Source: Desmodus rotundus
Lineage: Eukaryota; Chordata; Mammalia; Chiroptera; Phyllostomidae
DNA: 64,000 nt
Reading direction: 5' to 3'
Assembly: GCF_022682495.2 (NCBI RefSeq)
Contig: NC_071390.1
Location: 99,642,294-99,706,293 of the forward strand
A program made the position numbers and the translations under genes. A model generated the notes under the pieces. It did not search any database and was not told the origin of the DNA. It was given only the letters and a program-made list of their open reading frames with translations. Of the stretch, positions 49,241 to 61,139 are shown one piece after another. Numbering within the stretch: the first letter of the stretch is position 1; each line of letters opens with the position of its first letter.

Positions 49241-51911
49241 ATGTGGACAAATGCCTCTCGGTTTTGAGCCAGTTCCTTTTAAATCATGTCTATGGTTATT
49301 GTGCACACCTATCCCATTCCTGTCATTAATCTCACACACTGAAATTTAGAGGCACATACATTTTTCAGACCCTACTCCAAAGTTTAAGATCTCAGAGAAA
49401 TTTGCAAAGGACTTTATTCAGCTCAGTCTAAGTTTGTATTGGTATTTATGAAAGAATGATATAAGCCTATTGCATGGGCAAAGAGGCAAGAAATAGGAAC
49501 TCTACCTCACAGGTTAAATTTTTTTAAGTTACATGTTTAGTACATGTTTTGAGTCTAGGCAGGGATGCCACTTTGTGTTTGAAAAGGTTGTGTCTCTGTA
49601 AGTCTTCTGGACAGTTCAGCTGCAGAGTCTAGAGGATAGAGCGATTGGATTTCCTTGTAGGAAGAGGAAAGGCATAGCCCAACCTGAGCACAGCAGGTAT
49701 CCGACAGGATGGGTTACAGCCTGACTGTAACATTTCCTGGGTTTAAATGTGATCACCACAGCTTTACGCACACGAGCGAGTCAAGCTGTTTCCACGTTAA
49801 CCTTAGATGAAGTGATTTTTATTACAAAGCCCAGCACGGGCCAGGCTCTTTAGTGAAGGCAGATCAAAAACACGAGGATCTGCTCATGTGCTGCTTTTCA
49901 CCCCCCGTGCTTGAGCACATTCTAATTCACACAGACCTAATTCTGCCTGGGATTTTCAGCAGGATGGTTTGGAAAAGCCACGAATGAGCTCTTGAAATAA
50001 GACTGCTCATGCCATTGACTCAAGAGTTGGAGCCGAACTTTCATGGATGGCATATTGAAAGGTGTTTACAACTTAGAAATGATGGCCCCAAGGCATATTA
50101 TAATGGTTTTCTTATATAGAAATATGGATAAATAACAGCAAATTTGCTAAAAGTCCAGTCTTGCTTTCTGCGAACCTTCCAAAAACAAATCACAGGTCTC
50201 TGAAACACAGTTTTATAGAATGATTCATTAGAGCATTAATCAACCAGTTACTGGCTATATAATAATAACATTAATATTTAACAGAAACTGTGCATAGAGC
50301 TATTTGTCTTCAAAGTAGTGAACATCTTAAGTACTAACAAATTAACTCTCTGTCACAACTGTCAACATATGTTTGGGGAGCTGTAGGGAGAACTTTGTAA
50401 CATCCAGCATTCTGCCCTGGTAACCTCTGTGGGGGAATCTTTCCATTGTTTATCTAGTGTTTGGATGTACAGAGACGGGGTTATGATACACACCCTTGTC
50501 CCTCTGTCTGGCTGGTTCACTGCTGAGTCTTCAACTAATACCCAATCAAAGGGAAAATGTGTTTCCAGTGATAGAGTGGTATGGTTTTCATTGAGGACAG
50601 ACTGCCGGAAATAATACAAAAACTGTCTGGGAATTTGGGTGCATAACCTGGGTGTGGTGAGGATGAGCTTTCCACATTTCTCACTAGAGTTCAGCAACTC
50701 TCCTCATAACCTCAGTCCAGCCATGGATCCTTGAATTCACCATTTCACCAGCCAAAAGGTCTCCTCCGGCGAACAGATGCCGCAGTTGTTAGAACGTCTC
50801 TACAAACTAGACCTGTTTCCCTGAGACCTGAAGACAACAGGCTCCTGGAAACCACAGCTATTTTGCAGATGTACTTTTTACAAAACGATTTTACACTTTG
50901 CTTAGGTGCTTAATCAACATGTCACTTTACAAACCACTAGCAAGCAACCACTGATGTTTATTACAAATCTCCAAATCTAATTGTAATCATTTTTCCCCAA
51001 TAATTCCCAAATTTGTAAGCATTCAAGAATTTTACTTCCTGGAAATTTAATGATATTCAGGTACTATCGTTAACTCCTACTTTTGGTAATAGTATGGCAA
51101 TTATATTTTTAAAGTTCATGTCTCTTAAAGAAACAACTGAAATATTTGTGGATGAAATAATAATGTGTAGGGATTCACTTGAAATGCTCTTCAGAAAGTG
51201 GGGATGAGTTGGGGAATGGGGATGAAATGACATTAGCCATGAGTTAAAAATTGTTGAAGCTACGGGCTGGTGGCGGGGGGGTGACGGGGAGACATTAATC
51301 CAGACTCCGCTCTCCCTTTGTGCATGTTTGAAATCTTAAAGGAAGGCTGAAGAATTCCTCCATCATAGGCAGAACTCTAAAACTAATCTTCCAGGGGCAG
51401 CCAGCTCCAGACGTAATCTGACATCACTTGGTTCTCTACACAGAGCACGGGCAATGCCCTGACAACAGAAAATAAAAATTCTCTCCTGATGCCATCCTCA
51501 CCTGGGAGAGGCAGAAAAGGTAAGCTCTGACAAGCTTGTGCCAGGCTGATAAGACCTCTGATAGTGTGAGTACATTTCTGAGCTTGTACACCCCGGATTA
51601 TTTACAATCTGCTACACGGAGTAAGCCAGGAGTTCCTTGGATTTATGAATTAGTGCTCCAGCCTCTGATCGATCCCCAAGTTTCTTAAGTGAAAGTTATC
51701 CCAGGAGCCCACAGAAAAACACCTGTTCTGAGCCATTGCCATCCATTGAGTATTTGCTGAAGGGCTAGTAATGTGGGCATCTTAGGGGTGGTAAAGATGA
51801 ATAAGACAAGATCCTGGCCTCCAGAGACCTATATTTCATAGGGCAAAAATAAGCCGTTGCTTTTGTGAGTAAGTCACAACCCAGGTGATAATGATACTAT
51901 CAACTCTTTGT

Positions 51912-52046
51912 GTTTTTTTTTTCTGTTGTTTTTGTTTTAATTTTTATTGTTATTCAATTACAGTCGTATGCCTTTTCTCCCCATCCCTCCACCCCACCCC
52001 AGCCGAACCCACCTCCCTCCCCAGTGTTCATAGCAGCACAATTTAC
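51912..52046 (-). mobile_element. short L1 3' end with exact 19-bp duplication
   Basis: 135-bp insertion. Seen from the minus strand it ends in a poly(A)-like tract (plus strand tttttttttctgttgttttt) and contains the young bat-like L1 3' end (attcaattacagtcgtatgc, ccccatccctccaccccacc). It is flanked by exact 19-bp copies of gatactatcaactctttgt (51893-51911 and 52047-52065). An exact duplication this long points to a recent event. Confidence 0.92.
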
Positions 52047-52554
52047 GATACTATCAACTCTTTGTCTCTTCAAGGAGCTCACACAAACTCATACCTTGGA
52101 ATGGACAAACAAGGGGACAGAGAATTGATATTAAACTGGGTGAAAAATCTCAAAGTACATGGAGTCTCTTAATTTTTCTGGGTGGGACATAAACTAACGG
52201 GGGTGCAGGTATGACCTGGAGGTGTAGGATTGTATCTCTTGATACTAAGCAGTCAGCTGCAGCTGGCATTCCCCTCATTCACCCCAAATTCACCCCATGA
52301 CAGCTGTTTGAAAGATACTGTAAAGATAACATGTTTCCTTTAGAATACCACATTGTTTCACAGCACTTGCTAAGTATCTGTCTAATTGAAATGACAGAGC
52401 TCTTTCTTTTTTGCAGGAAAAATAGAAGTAGCTAAGGATACTTCTTCTCTGAATAGCCTGCTCATAATCTCACATCTGTACAGCACCTTCTGGTTAGCAA
52501 AGAGCCTTCACACACATTCTCTCATCCAATTAGGGAGGCTATTTAGGCAGACAC

Positions 52555-52705
52555 TTCAAAAAAAAATTTATCGATGTGAAATTCACATGACATAAAACTA
52601 ACCATTTTAAAGTGAATAATTCAGTGGCATTTAGTACCTTCACAATGCTGTGCCACCACTACCTCTATGTATTCCAAAACATGTCCATCACTCCACAATG
52701 TGTAG
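52555..52705 (-). mobile_element. old L1 3' UTR-type fragment, minus orientation
   Basis: Motifs gatgtgaaattcacatgaca, aaactaaccattttaaagtg, tcagtggcatttagtacctt, cacaatgctgtgccaccact are typical of antisense L1M 3' sequence. Diverged. Confidence 0.6.
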
Positions 52706-52824
52706 GCATTGCTAACTTCAGCTTTACAGGTGAGGATGTCTGCTCGGCGACTCTGAGGTGACCTAGGGTCGGTAGGTGCTGGAGCCAGAACGCAGGTTTT
52801 CTGTCCCTGAGTCCTTTACCAGAC

Positions 52825-53010
52825 CAGTCGTTTTCAAATGCCACTCTGTATCCAAGTCACCTGGAGGACAAGTGAAGAGAGATTGCAGGGTTCTAGCCAC
52901 AGAGTTTCTGATTCAGTTAAGTCTGGAGCGGGGCCTGAGATTTTGCGTGTCTTGTAAGTTCCCAAGTCGCGCTGATGTTGGTGGTCTGGAGACCACACTT
53001 TGAGAACCAT
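52825..53010. mobile_element. MER5-like hAT-Charlie element
   Basis: Left end cagtcgttttcaaatg and right end cactttgagaaccattg form inverted ends. Internal gtatccaagtcacctggagg, gagtttctgattcagttaag and gtctggagcggggcctgaga follow the MER5 order. About 186 bp, near full length. Confidence 0.8.
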
Positions 53011-54249
53011 TGTGCTGGGACGAGTTGATTATTACCCTACTTTCTAATTACAGGTTTTGCTCACTCAAGCAGGAATATTATATATATTTACACCAAACAG
53101 GCTTACAGGAGGTGTCTGCTTTCTCCACCCCACAGGTTTATTGGCTCGGTCACCATGAAAATGCACACACGGAGGTGAAAGCACTTCGGCAGCTTCATCA
53201 CTGCCGTGTGCATTAATATCTTACTCATTGCTGCAGGTCGGTCCTTGTACTTCACTCTCTGAGCTTATTGTCTCTCCCAGCACAGTTCCCTGTGTGAGGA
53301 AACTGCCAGACTGTGCAACTTTTGTTCCCAAACACCAGAACGATCTTGTGTGTGAGCCCAACACACGGTGCCTGGCATAGAGTAGTCATTAAATGTTCAC
53401 TTCATAGGTTTACTTAACAACCAAAGGTCAGAGGGTTTCTGTTAGTGTTACTTGAGGCACTTCTAAATATATGGCTATGAAGCAACCTACATGATGGGTG
53501 TTATGCACAGAGCTCTATTACATAGGGTAGTCTGCCCCCAAGGTGGCTGTCACGCCAGCATCCCAGTCCCACGGCACTAAAGACCTTAACAGCACTGCTT
53601 AGGGCACCCCGTCCCCTCTGCATCTCTGCACGAGCGGGTGCCAGTGTTTTAGCATCAACCCCAAAACCACTCTCTTTGCCCCCGTCCATGTGTGTAGATG
53701 TGTATAGATGGCAACTTGTAACACGGCCAACACATATTCCAACATCTGCCCGCCAGATCTGTGCTCGCTGCCCTGGTCGCTTAGCTCGAGGTCGGGTAAG
53801 GAGGAGCATTGCAAGAGAGCAAAAGGTAGAGCTGACAACGTCTTATTTCTAACGTGCTGGGATCCTTTAATCTTTCTTACTTTGATGTCTGGGGTTTCCT
53901 TCCTTATGCAGTGACACTAGGACTGAATGAAACACCAGGAAACCATTTACCACTACAGAGCGTGTGTTACAGACACCTGCAGAGCCCGTGGAACCAGGTG
54001 ACTTGAATTACTCACACATTTCTAGATCTCTGCTCTGTGGGTGGGAAGCTGCTCTGACTCTTTTTTTTACTTTGGGTAGAAGATGACAGCTCTGCTCACA
54101 CTGTTGACTTCTATTTATTTTCCGTCCATTCATCAAATAAAGGCACAATCATGGAATGTAAAAAAAAAAAAAAAACCTTTTTAGTTCTGATAAGTATAAA
54201 ATCGGCTGCTTAAAAACACTTAGAACCTCTGCACAGATGGTCTTTGCAT

Positions 54250-54420
54250 TCAAACAAAAGAGAAATATTGTAGTCCAAGAGGCTGAGGACTGGAAGGCCG
54301 AATTCTGGGTTCCAGTTCTGACTTTTCCATCAATTAGCATGTATTTTATTCCATCAATTTAACATCGGTGGGCTTCTGGCTTTTCATCTATAGAATGAAG
54401 GAAATCACCTTTAAAAAGTT
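54250..54420 (+). mobile_element. MIR SINE fragment
   Basis: Resembles MIR core: ttctgggttccagttctgac, cttctggcttttcatctata, gaatgaaggaaat. Diverged. Confidence 0.45.
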
Positions 54421-54929
54421 TTTGGTTTTTGTTTTTAGCAAGCTATTTACTGCAACTAATAAAAAATAATTACCAATTCCCTGGGGACTATTTGTGCTTA
54501 TTCTGCATCACTTTTGCATTACAGAAATAATATCAATATACTACCTCCTCTTATTGTTTGTTTCCATCTCGTAGAACAAACAAGAAACCTAAGCAGAACA
54601 TTGATAAATGTGAACAGCATCGACATGGTTAACGCAGCCTAGCAGTGCAAAAAGCCCTAATCAAGCCAACATTTATTGAGTTTTCACTACGTCCCCTGCT
54701 CTGTACTGAGTGCTTATAAGCACTGACACGTGCGGGGCTCCTGCTCAGTAAAAAACTGCAAAACTTCAACAATTCAATGTCAAATTGGAATGTCCAAAAG
54801 GTCCCAGTAGATATGTGTGTTTTGTGAAAGTCCACATAGGCAGGGATGATCTTTCAAAAAAGTTACAAAGGCTATTCTTTTTCTTTTTCACCGCAATCTT
54901 CCCCATCTCAGTAAATGTTAAATCTGTAA

Positions 54930-55700
54930 TGGCAGTTGTCAGGCCAGAAACCTTGCCGCCATCCTGGCTTCCTTTCTTTTGCCCCTAACTCCCTAACTTC
55001 AAATCCATCACCAAATCCAGGCAGCTCTATCTTCAAAGTGTTTTTAGAAACCAATCTCCCATCACCGTCTGCGCTGGTCTGCTCCACTGCATGCCTTCTA
55101 TCTTTGCCCCTCCGTCCCAGCATACTCCTAACCCATCTTACTCTCAGCACAGCAGCCCTTGTAAGCCTGTCGGTTACTCGCTAAAAACTGCCCAGTGACT
55201 GTGCATATCGCCCAGCATGAAAGCCTGAGCCCCTTCTGTTTGTTATGAGCTGACCCAACGCTTCTTTCTTACCCCTCGCCACTTGCTCACTCCTCTCCAG
55301 CTATGCTGCTCTCCTTGCTGTTATTCCTACACACCAGGCATCCTCTGACTGAGGGCCCAACACCAGTTCTCTGCCTGGGAGGCTCTTCCCCAAGAGACAC
55401 ATGGCCCACTTCCCTCCTCTACTTCAGGTCTTGGCTGAAATATGCCACCTTACTACTGAGGCCTCCCTGACGCCGCCCTCTACTGCCTTTTGTCTCCTTT
55501 ATCACTTTATTGTTCTCTATTTGTAACATTTCTGACATGCTATCTATTTTATTTGCATTTGTTGTATATCCCCTCCCTTAAATATGAGCACATGAGCACA
55601 GATATTTATTTTTAATTTTATTTTGTTTACGACTGTATCTCCAACATCGAGAGCTGAATCTGGCATATAATAGGTGATGAATGAATGAGTAACTATATTT
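54930..55700 (+). mobile_element. L2 LINE 3' end
   Basis: Good L2 match in order: tccttgctgttattcctaca, ccaggcatcctctgactgag, tctctgcctgggaggctctt, cctctacttcaggtcttggc, tgaggcctccctgacgccgc, then a 3' UTR and a final gatgaatgaatgag run at 55676-55689. Old and non-functional. Confidence 0.85.
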
Positions 55701-57268
55701 TATAAACATAGCTTAGCATACCTAGCCTTGAAGAGGTCATTTTATTCCTTGCCTCTCTCCACAAACTCTTCCACCTCCAATTGTTGTTCCTTTCTTTTGT
55801 AAAAGTTTGCTCCACTACGTGAATAAATTGTTTTCTGAAGTTGACTAGTGAGAGTTTAGCTAAAAAGAGATAATATATTTATGTCTCCTCAGCAATTTTT
55901 CCCTAACAAAATTCTTATTAAAAATAAAATCTCTAACTATACTCATTCTCTCTTTCATTGGAAAGCTTCTTGAAGAGTAGTTTACACCTGTAGTGTCCTC
56001 TTCTGGCCATTCACTACTCCTTAATTCAACATTTACCCTCAGATCTGATTCTAGCAATGTGCAGAAACTCATCCTCACTCCCGGTCATCCCTAACCTTCT
56101 CAGAGCTCTGTGCAAAGGGCTGTGCTTGACTGTATCATTCCCTACTCCTCCAGTAGAAAATGGTTCTCCAGGAAGAACAACCGTTTTCTCCTTAGCTTCC
56201 AGCATGCATCCTCCTGTTTTTCACCTTGTCTTAAATGGGTTCTCTTCTCTCTCTCATCTTTCTAACACAGTTATTATAAACAGCTGTGGCTAAAATTTAT
56301 TTTTATTTTTGCACAGTTTTTCACTCCAGAATTCCACCCACTTCTGTGATTTTGACTTTCTTGTGAAGATAGTCATTCTAAACAATAATGACTAAAGCTT
56401 GTCCCTTGAAACTCCAGGCATTTCCCAGTCACTGGATCTCTTTTGGCTTCTTAAAGGTTGCATATTCACATCTGTATACACTGAGTCAACCAAAACCACT
56501 TTCCTCATGGCCTTCTTGTTTTTCTTTAAACAGCCTCCAAACGGTGAAAACTGGAATGGTTCAGAAGGTGACCAACAAAACCGTGTGACTGAGGGAGTAG
56601 GGGATATGATTATTTGAGAATTTTCCCTGAAAATATGTTTCTTAAGAAAAAAATAATTGATATGTCTTACCATGTGGGAAAACTTTCTCATCAGGTGGGA
56701 AATAATACAGTCAATTATCCACTTATTTTTTCCAAATGGCATTAAACAAAATGCATGTTCGGAAGTAACTACATGTTTGTTGTGGCACTGACTAAAGAAG
56801 AAGACTAAATCTTCGATTTTTGCCTGAGCTTATCAGTTATTTAACTCCACATGAATCTCTTGCTGGGCATCTTTGACAAGTGGCCCATCCAGCCTTGACT
56901 GCAGTGAAGAGTTGTGACCTCTAGGGATGTTCATTCCATTTTGGAAACAAATTTCTAAGCTGTTCTTCCCCATATCGTGTAAAAGTCTAATTCACTTTTC
57001 ATCCCTATCCAGTTTTTCTGGTTCTGCCTATTAAATCTACTCAGAATAAGTCTTGCAGTCTTGTTAGGCCAGTAGTTTCATTTAATAGAAAGTTTCTGTT
57101 AAGTTGACCTCTGCTTAGGTTTGGTAGGTTTCCTCATTTTTTTTTTAAAGGGCCCATTTCTATTTGGATAGTCTGATATAACCTAGTATAAAGTAGATAT
57201 AGCATGAACATTTTTAACTATAGGGATTGGAAATTTAATCAACTTTCCAATTTAAGAGATTAAGGTGA

Positions 57269-59076
57269 TAGGGGAACCAAGATGGCGGCGTAGGTAGACA
57301 CACTGCGCCTCCTCGCACAACCAGAACTGACAGAGAATCGAACAGCAAGGGGGACTGACACCAAGGAAACAGAAAATAATCATTCATCCAGACTGGTAGA
57401 AGGGGCGGAGACGGGCACCGGGGTGGAGAGGACTCGTGTGGCTGTGGCGGGACTGAGACTGGCGGAGTGTGGGACAAATGTCGCAGGCAGTCCGAGCACT
57501 AGCAGACCCTGCGGTCCCACATTTGCACAGATAAACGCAGAGGGCCGGACTCAGAGTGGCGGGTAGCACCTTGCGGCACCACATTCGCCCACAGATAAAC
57601 CAGATGAACGGCGGGCAGCGAAGCAGACCGCTGCGCAACCCAGGGCTCCAGCTCAGGGAAATAAAGCCTCAAACCTCTGATTGAAAGCGTCCCTGGGGGT
57701 TGGGGCCGCAGCAGGAGAGACTCCCAGCCTCACAGGGGAGGTTGTTGGAGAGACCCACAGGGGCCTAGAGTGTGCACAGGCCCACTTACTCGGGAACCAG
57801 CACCAGAGGGGCCCAGTTTGATTGTGGGTATCGGAGTGAAAGATTGAAATCCGGAGGAGAGTGAGGCAGGCGCCATTGCTCCCACTCGGCCCCTCCCCCA
57901 CGTACAGCGTCACAGCGCAGCAACCAGCATTACCCCGCCCTGGTGAACACCTAAGGCTCCGCCCCTTAAAGTAACAGACGCGCCAAGACAAACAAACAAA
58001 CAAAAATGGCCCAAACGACAGAACACTTCAAAGCTCCAGAAAAAATACAACTAAGCGACGAAGAGATAGCCAACCTATCGGATGCACAGTTCAAAGCACT
58101 GGTTATCAATATGCTCACAGACTTGGTTGAATCTGTTCGAAAAACAGATGAAAAAATGAAGCCTATGCTAAGAGAAACAAAGGAAAATGTACAGGGAACC
58201 AATAGTGATGAGAAGGAAACTGGGACTTAAATCATTGGTATGGACCAGAAGGAAGAAACAAACATCCAGCCAGAAAAGAATGAAGAAACAAGAACTTGGA
58301 AAAATGAGGAGAGGCTTAGGAACCTCCAGGACACCTTGAAACGTTCCAACATCCGAATTATAGGGATGCCAGAAGGAGAAGAGGAAGAACAAAAAATTGA
58401 AAACTTATTTGAACAAATAATGGAGAACTTCCCCGATCTGGCAAAGGAAATAGACTTCCGGGAAGTCCAGGAAGCTCAGAGAGTCCCAAAGAAGCTGGAC
58501 CCAAGGAGGAACACACCAAGGCACATCATAATTACATTACCCAAGATTAAACGCAAGGACCTACATCCAAGATTACTGTATCCAGCAAAGCTATCATTTA
58601 GAATGGAAGGGAAGATAAAGTGCTTCTCAGATAAGGTCAAGTTAAAGAAGCTCATCATCACCAAGCCCTTATTATATGAAATGTTAAAGGGACTTACCTA
58701 AGAAAAAGAAGATCAAAAATAGGAACAGTAAAAATGACAGCAAACTCACAGTTATTAACGACCACACATAAAACAAAAACAAGAGCAAACTAGGCAAACA
58801 ACTAGAACATGAGTGTTGTCAATAAGGGAGTGGGAGGGAGAGAGGGGGATAAAGGTACGGAGAATAAGTAGCATAGATGATAGGTGGAAAATAGACAGGG
58901 GGAGGGTAAAAATAGTGTAGGAAATGTAGAAGCCAAAGAACTTATAAGTATGACCCATGGACATGAACTATGGGGGGGGAATGTCGGAGGGAGGGGGGTG
59001 GGCAGGATGGAGTGGAGTGGGGGGGGAAATGGGACAACTGTAATAGCATAATCAATAAATATATTTAAAAAAAAAG
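57269..59076 (+). mobile_element. full-length HAL1 (half-L1) retrotransposon, copy 2
   Basis: A 1.81-kb insertion with an exact 14-bp target duplication agagattaaggtga (57255-57268 and 59077-59090). Layout: L1-like 5' UTR starting near ccaagatggcggcg (about 740 bp, many CpGs kept), one ORF1-like region (58006-58701), a short G-rich 3' UTR and actgtaatagcataatcaat plus an A tail. There is no ORF2. It is homologous to copy 1 over its length. Retained CpGs and fewer coding breaks suggest it is younger. Confidence 0.9.
58006..58701 (+). pseudogene. HAL1 copy 2 ORF1, one stop and an in-frame deletion
   Basis: ORF1p-type relic in one frame from the ATG at 58006 to the TAA at 58699-58701 (231 codon positions). 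One premature TAA lies at 58228-58230, where copy 1 has CAA. Visible parts: start MAQTTEHFKAPEKIQ, a Lys/Glu-rich coiled-coil-like stretch, the acidic EGEEEEQKIENLFEQI, RRM-like RHIIITLPKIK, and the C-terminal domain (HPRLLYPAKLSFRMEGKIK). Beside copy 1 it lacks 140 bp after KIK. Allowing for copy 1's own lost base, this equals 141 bp, or 47 codons, removed in frame between short direct repeats (ATTAAA). The lost part covers the end of the RNA-binding core. Confidence 0.85.
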
Positions 59077-59090
59077 AGAGATTAAGGTGA

Positions 59091-61139
59091 AGAACTATCA
59101 CTACAACTCTCTGTTAACAACTTTTTGTAAATACTTAGATCCTATGGCCTTCAAAATGAACAGTAATATTGATGTCAAAATTCTTTATTTGTGTTAAGGT
59201 TATGATTTAAAGTGAGCACTACTTTAATGCCATATGTATTCGGTGAGTCCATAAAGTAAAAACAAACCTCAAAAATGAAAAATAGCCTCAATTTTTTCAA
59301 GTATAATGATAACATGTTTAATTCAAAGAACACAGATAAAAAATTAAAAGTTATTAGTCCACCACTCCTAGGGGAAGGCCAGAGCATTTTCTAATCTTCA
59401 AACACCTAACCATAAATTTGCAAAAGATTTCACTGAACTGGTAATCAGGTTGCCACTTCTGTTAGGATTTGCAGAGGCTCCAAAAATTCTAAATTCTCCA
59501 AAATTTTATTTTTATCTTTCATCTTACCAATATGTTGGTCAATTTGCTTATAAAAATCATGAAAAACTTAAACTCAATCTTCAATTTAGTTTTTAGGGAC
59601 AACACTATCTTTTAAAATCCCCGATATATTTCTTTCCATCTCTTGCAAGATGAATCTAATTTCCTGCATTAGCTTGGTTATTGCTTGGTATTCCTCCTAA
59701 GTAACCACTTTTATTTTGTGGTATTCCCATTTGTGTTTCAAGTTCTTGTTTAAATTTTTCTGTAGACAACCAGCTGTTAAGCTTAAGAACACCAGATATT
59801 AGTATAAGGTTTGAGATGTTGTTACCAGGGCAACCAGCACTGAGTGCCGGCTGTGGGCTATCCCCATCACTGTGCTCACTATTCCAAATGGGGATTGAGC
59901 TTCACCTTTCTCTATAGAAATAAGACAAACAAAACACATTTGTAACACAAATTTAAAGAGGCGGCTAGTATACCCTTCCGGGTATAAGCTCTGTTCGTAC
60001 CTACCCAGTGACTCTGGCCTACATAAAAAGAACAAAATAACAAATGTTTAATCAAAGAAAAGTATGCAACAAATAAGGCTTTAACCATCACCACTTGGAT
60101 CAATTACATTTTGATGATTTTCAAGGTTATAGATGAATTGTCTCATTCAGTAGATGAAAAGAGAAAGCTTCAGACTTCCCATCCTTCTTTCCCTTTCTTC
60201 AGAAGCTTAGAGGCTACTGAGTTTTTCCCCCTTGTATCACATGAGGCAATTCCTCACACAAAAAGAGAAATCGTACATTCACATTATAACATGACCCAGT
60301 GAAGTATTAGGTGAGAGATCCCAGGTGTTCACTGCAGAAAGGGAAATACTTTAGACTCCTTCTGACATTCCAGAATTGCAGAATCATAGGACACAGAATT
60401 TATGAAAATGTAGCACAACACTATCACTTTCAGATAAATAAATAAACATTTTAGACTCCAGTCAATACTCATTTACTTTATGATTCTGGGCAATTTACCT
60501 TAAGCTTTTGACATCTAGTTTTCTCATGGTGCCAAAGTCCTGCTGTGTGGCATGGTGAGGAAAATCCAAGGCACGGGCAGAATAGGAGTCCTATCTCTTG
60601 AAAATTATCAGCCAAGCCTCAGTTTCCACAAATACACCGTCAATAGAATAATGACTATGATTTTATTTACCACACCATTCACTCACTGGGTGTTCAAATG
60701 GCATAACCTGCTACTTAGAGTGCATTGCCCCTGTGGTAAAAGTGTTACTTTTCTCATTTATTTACATAAAAACTTTAAAATAGAAAATGACCTGTGTTAT
60801 GGAAAATTATGTCCTCTCCCACATGTAGCTGAGGTCACCACTGTGCCCACTAAAACTTCACAAACAAAAGATTTAGAATGTAAGTTATTACCTAAAAGTC
60901 TAGGAGGGTATGTATAAATTTTAAAGTTTTGAGTTGTTGTTTTGCTTGCTGATTCTTTCTGACTGATGTAATATTGACATCAATTCCTTGTATTTTCCAT
61001 TTGTACTATCTAAAAGTCCATTTTTATCACAGCATAATAATAGAGGAAGAAGAAATTACTGTTATAATTGCATTTTATTTAAGACACAACGCATTCTTTA
61101 GTATACCACTCTACCATTTAAAATGACAGCCTAAGTCAG
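59091..61139. other. intron 1 segment with unresolved coding-like relic
   Basis: No exon or named repeat. On the minus strand, between about 59340 and 60000, three short frames in different registers read like parts of one decayed coding region (for example SWLSTEKFKQELETQMG near 59770-59720). I cannot assign a family. A diverged MIR may lie near 60440-60545. Confidence 0.3.

Noticed and set aside
53501..53838. Overlapping minus-strand frames considered as an exon
   Set aside because: No recognisable domain, no clear splice sites, and two competing frames.
57384..58003. Cys-rich minus-strand frames
   Set aside because: They are antisense of the GC-rich HAL1 5' UTR; the cysteine content reflects base composition.
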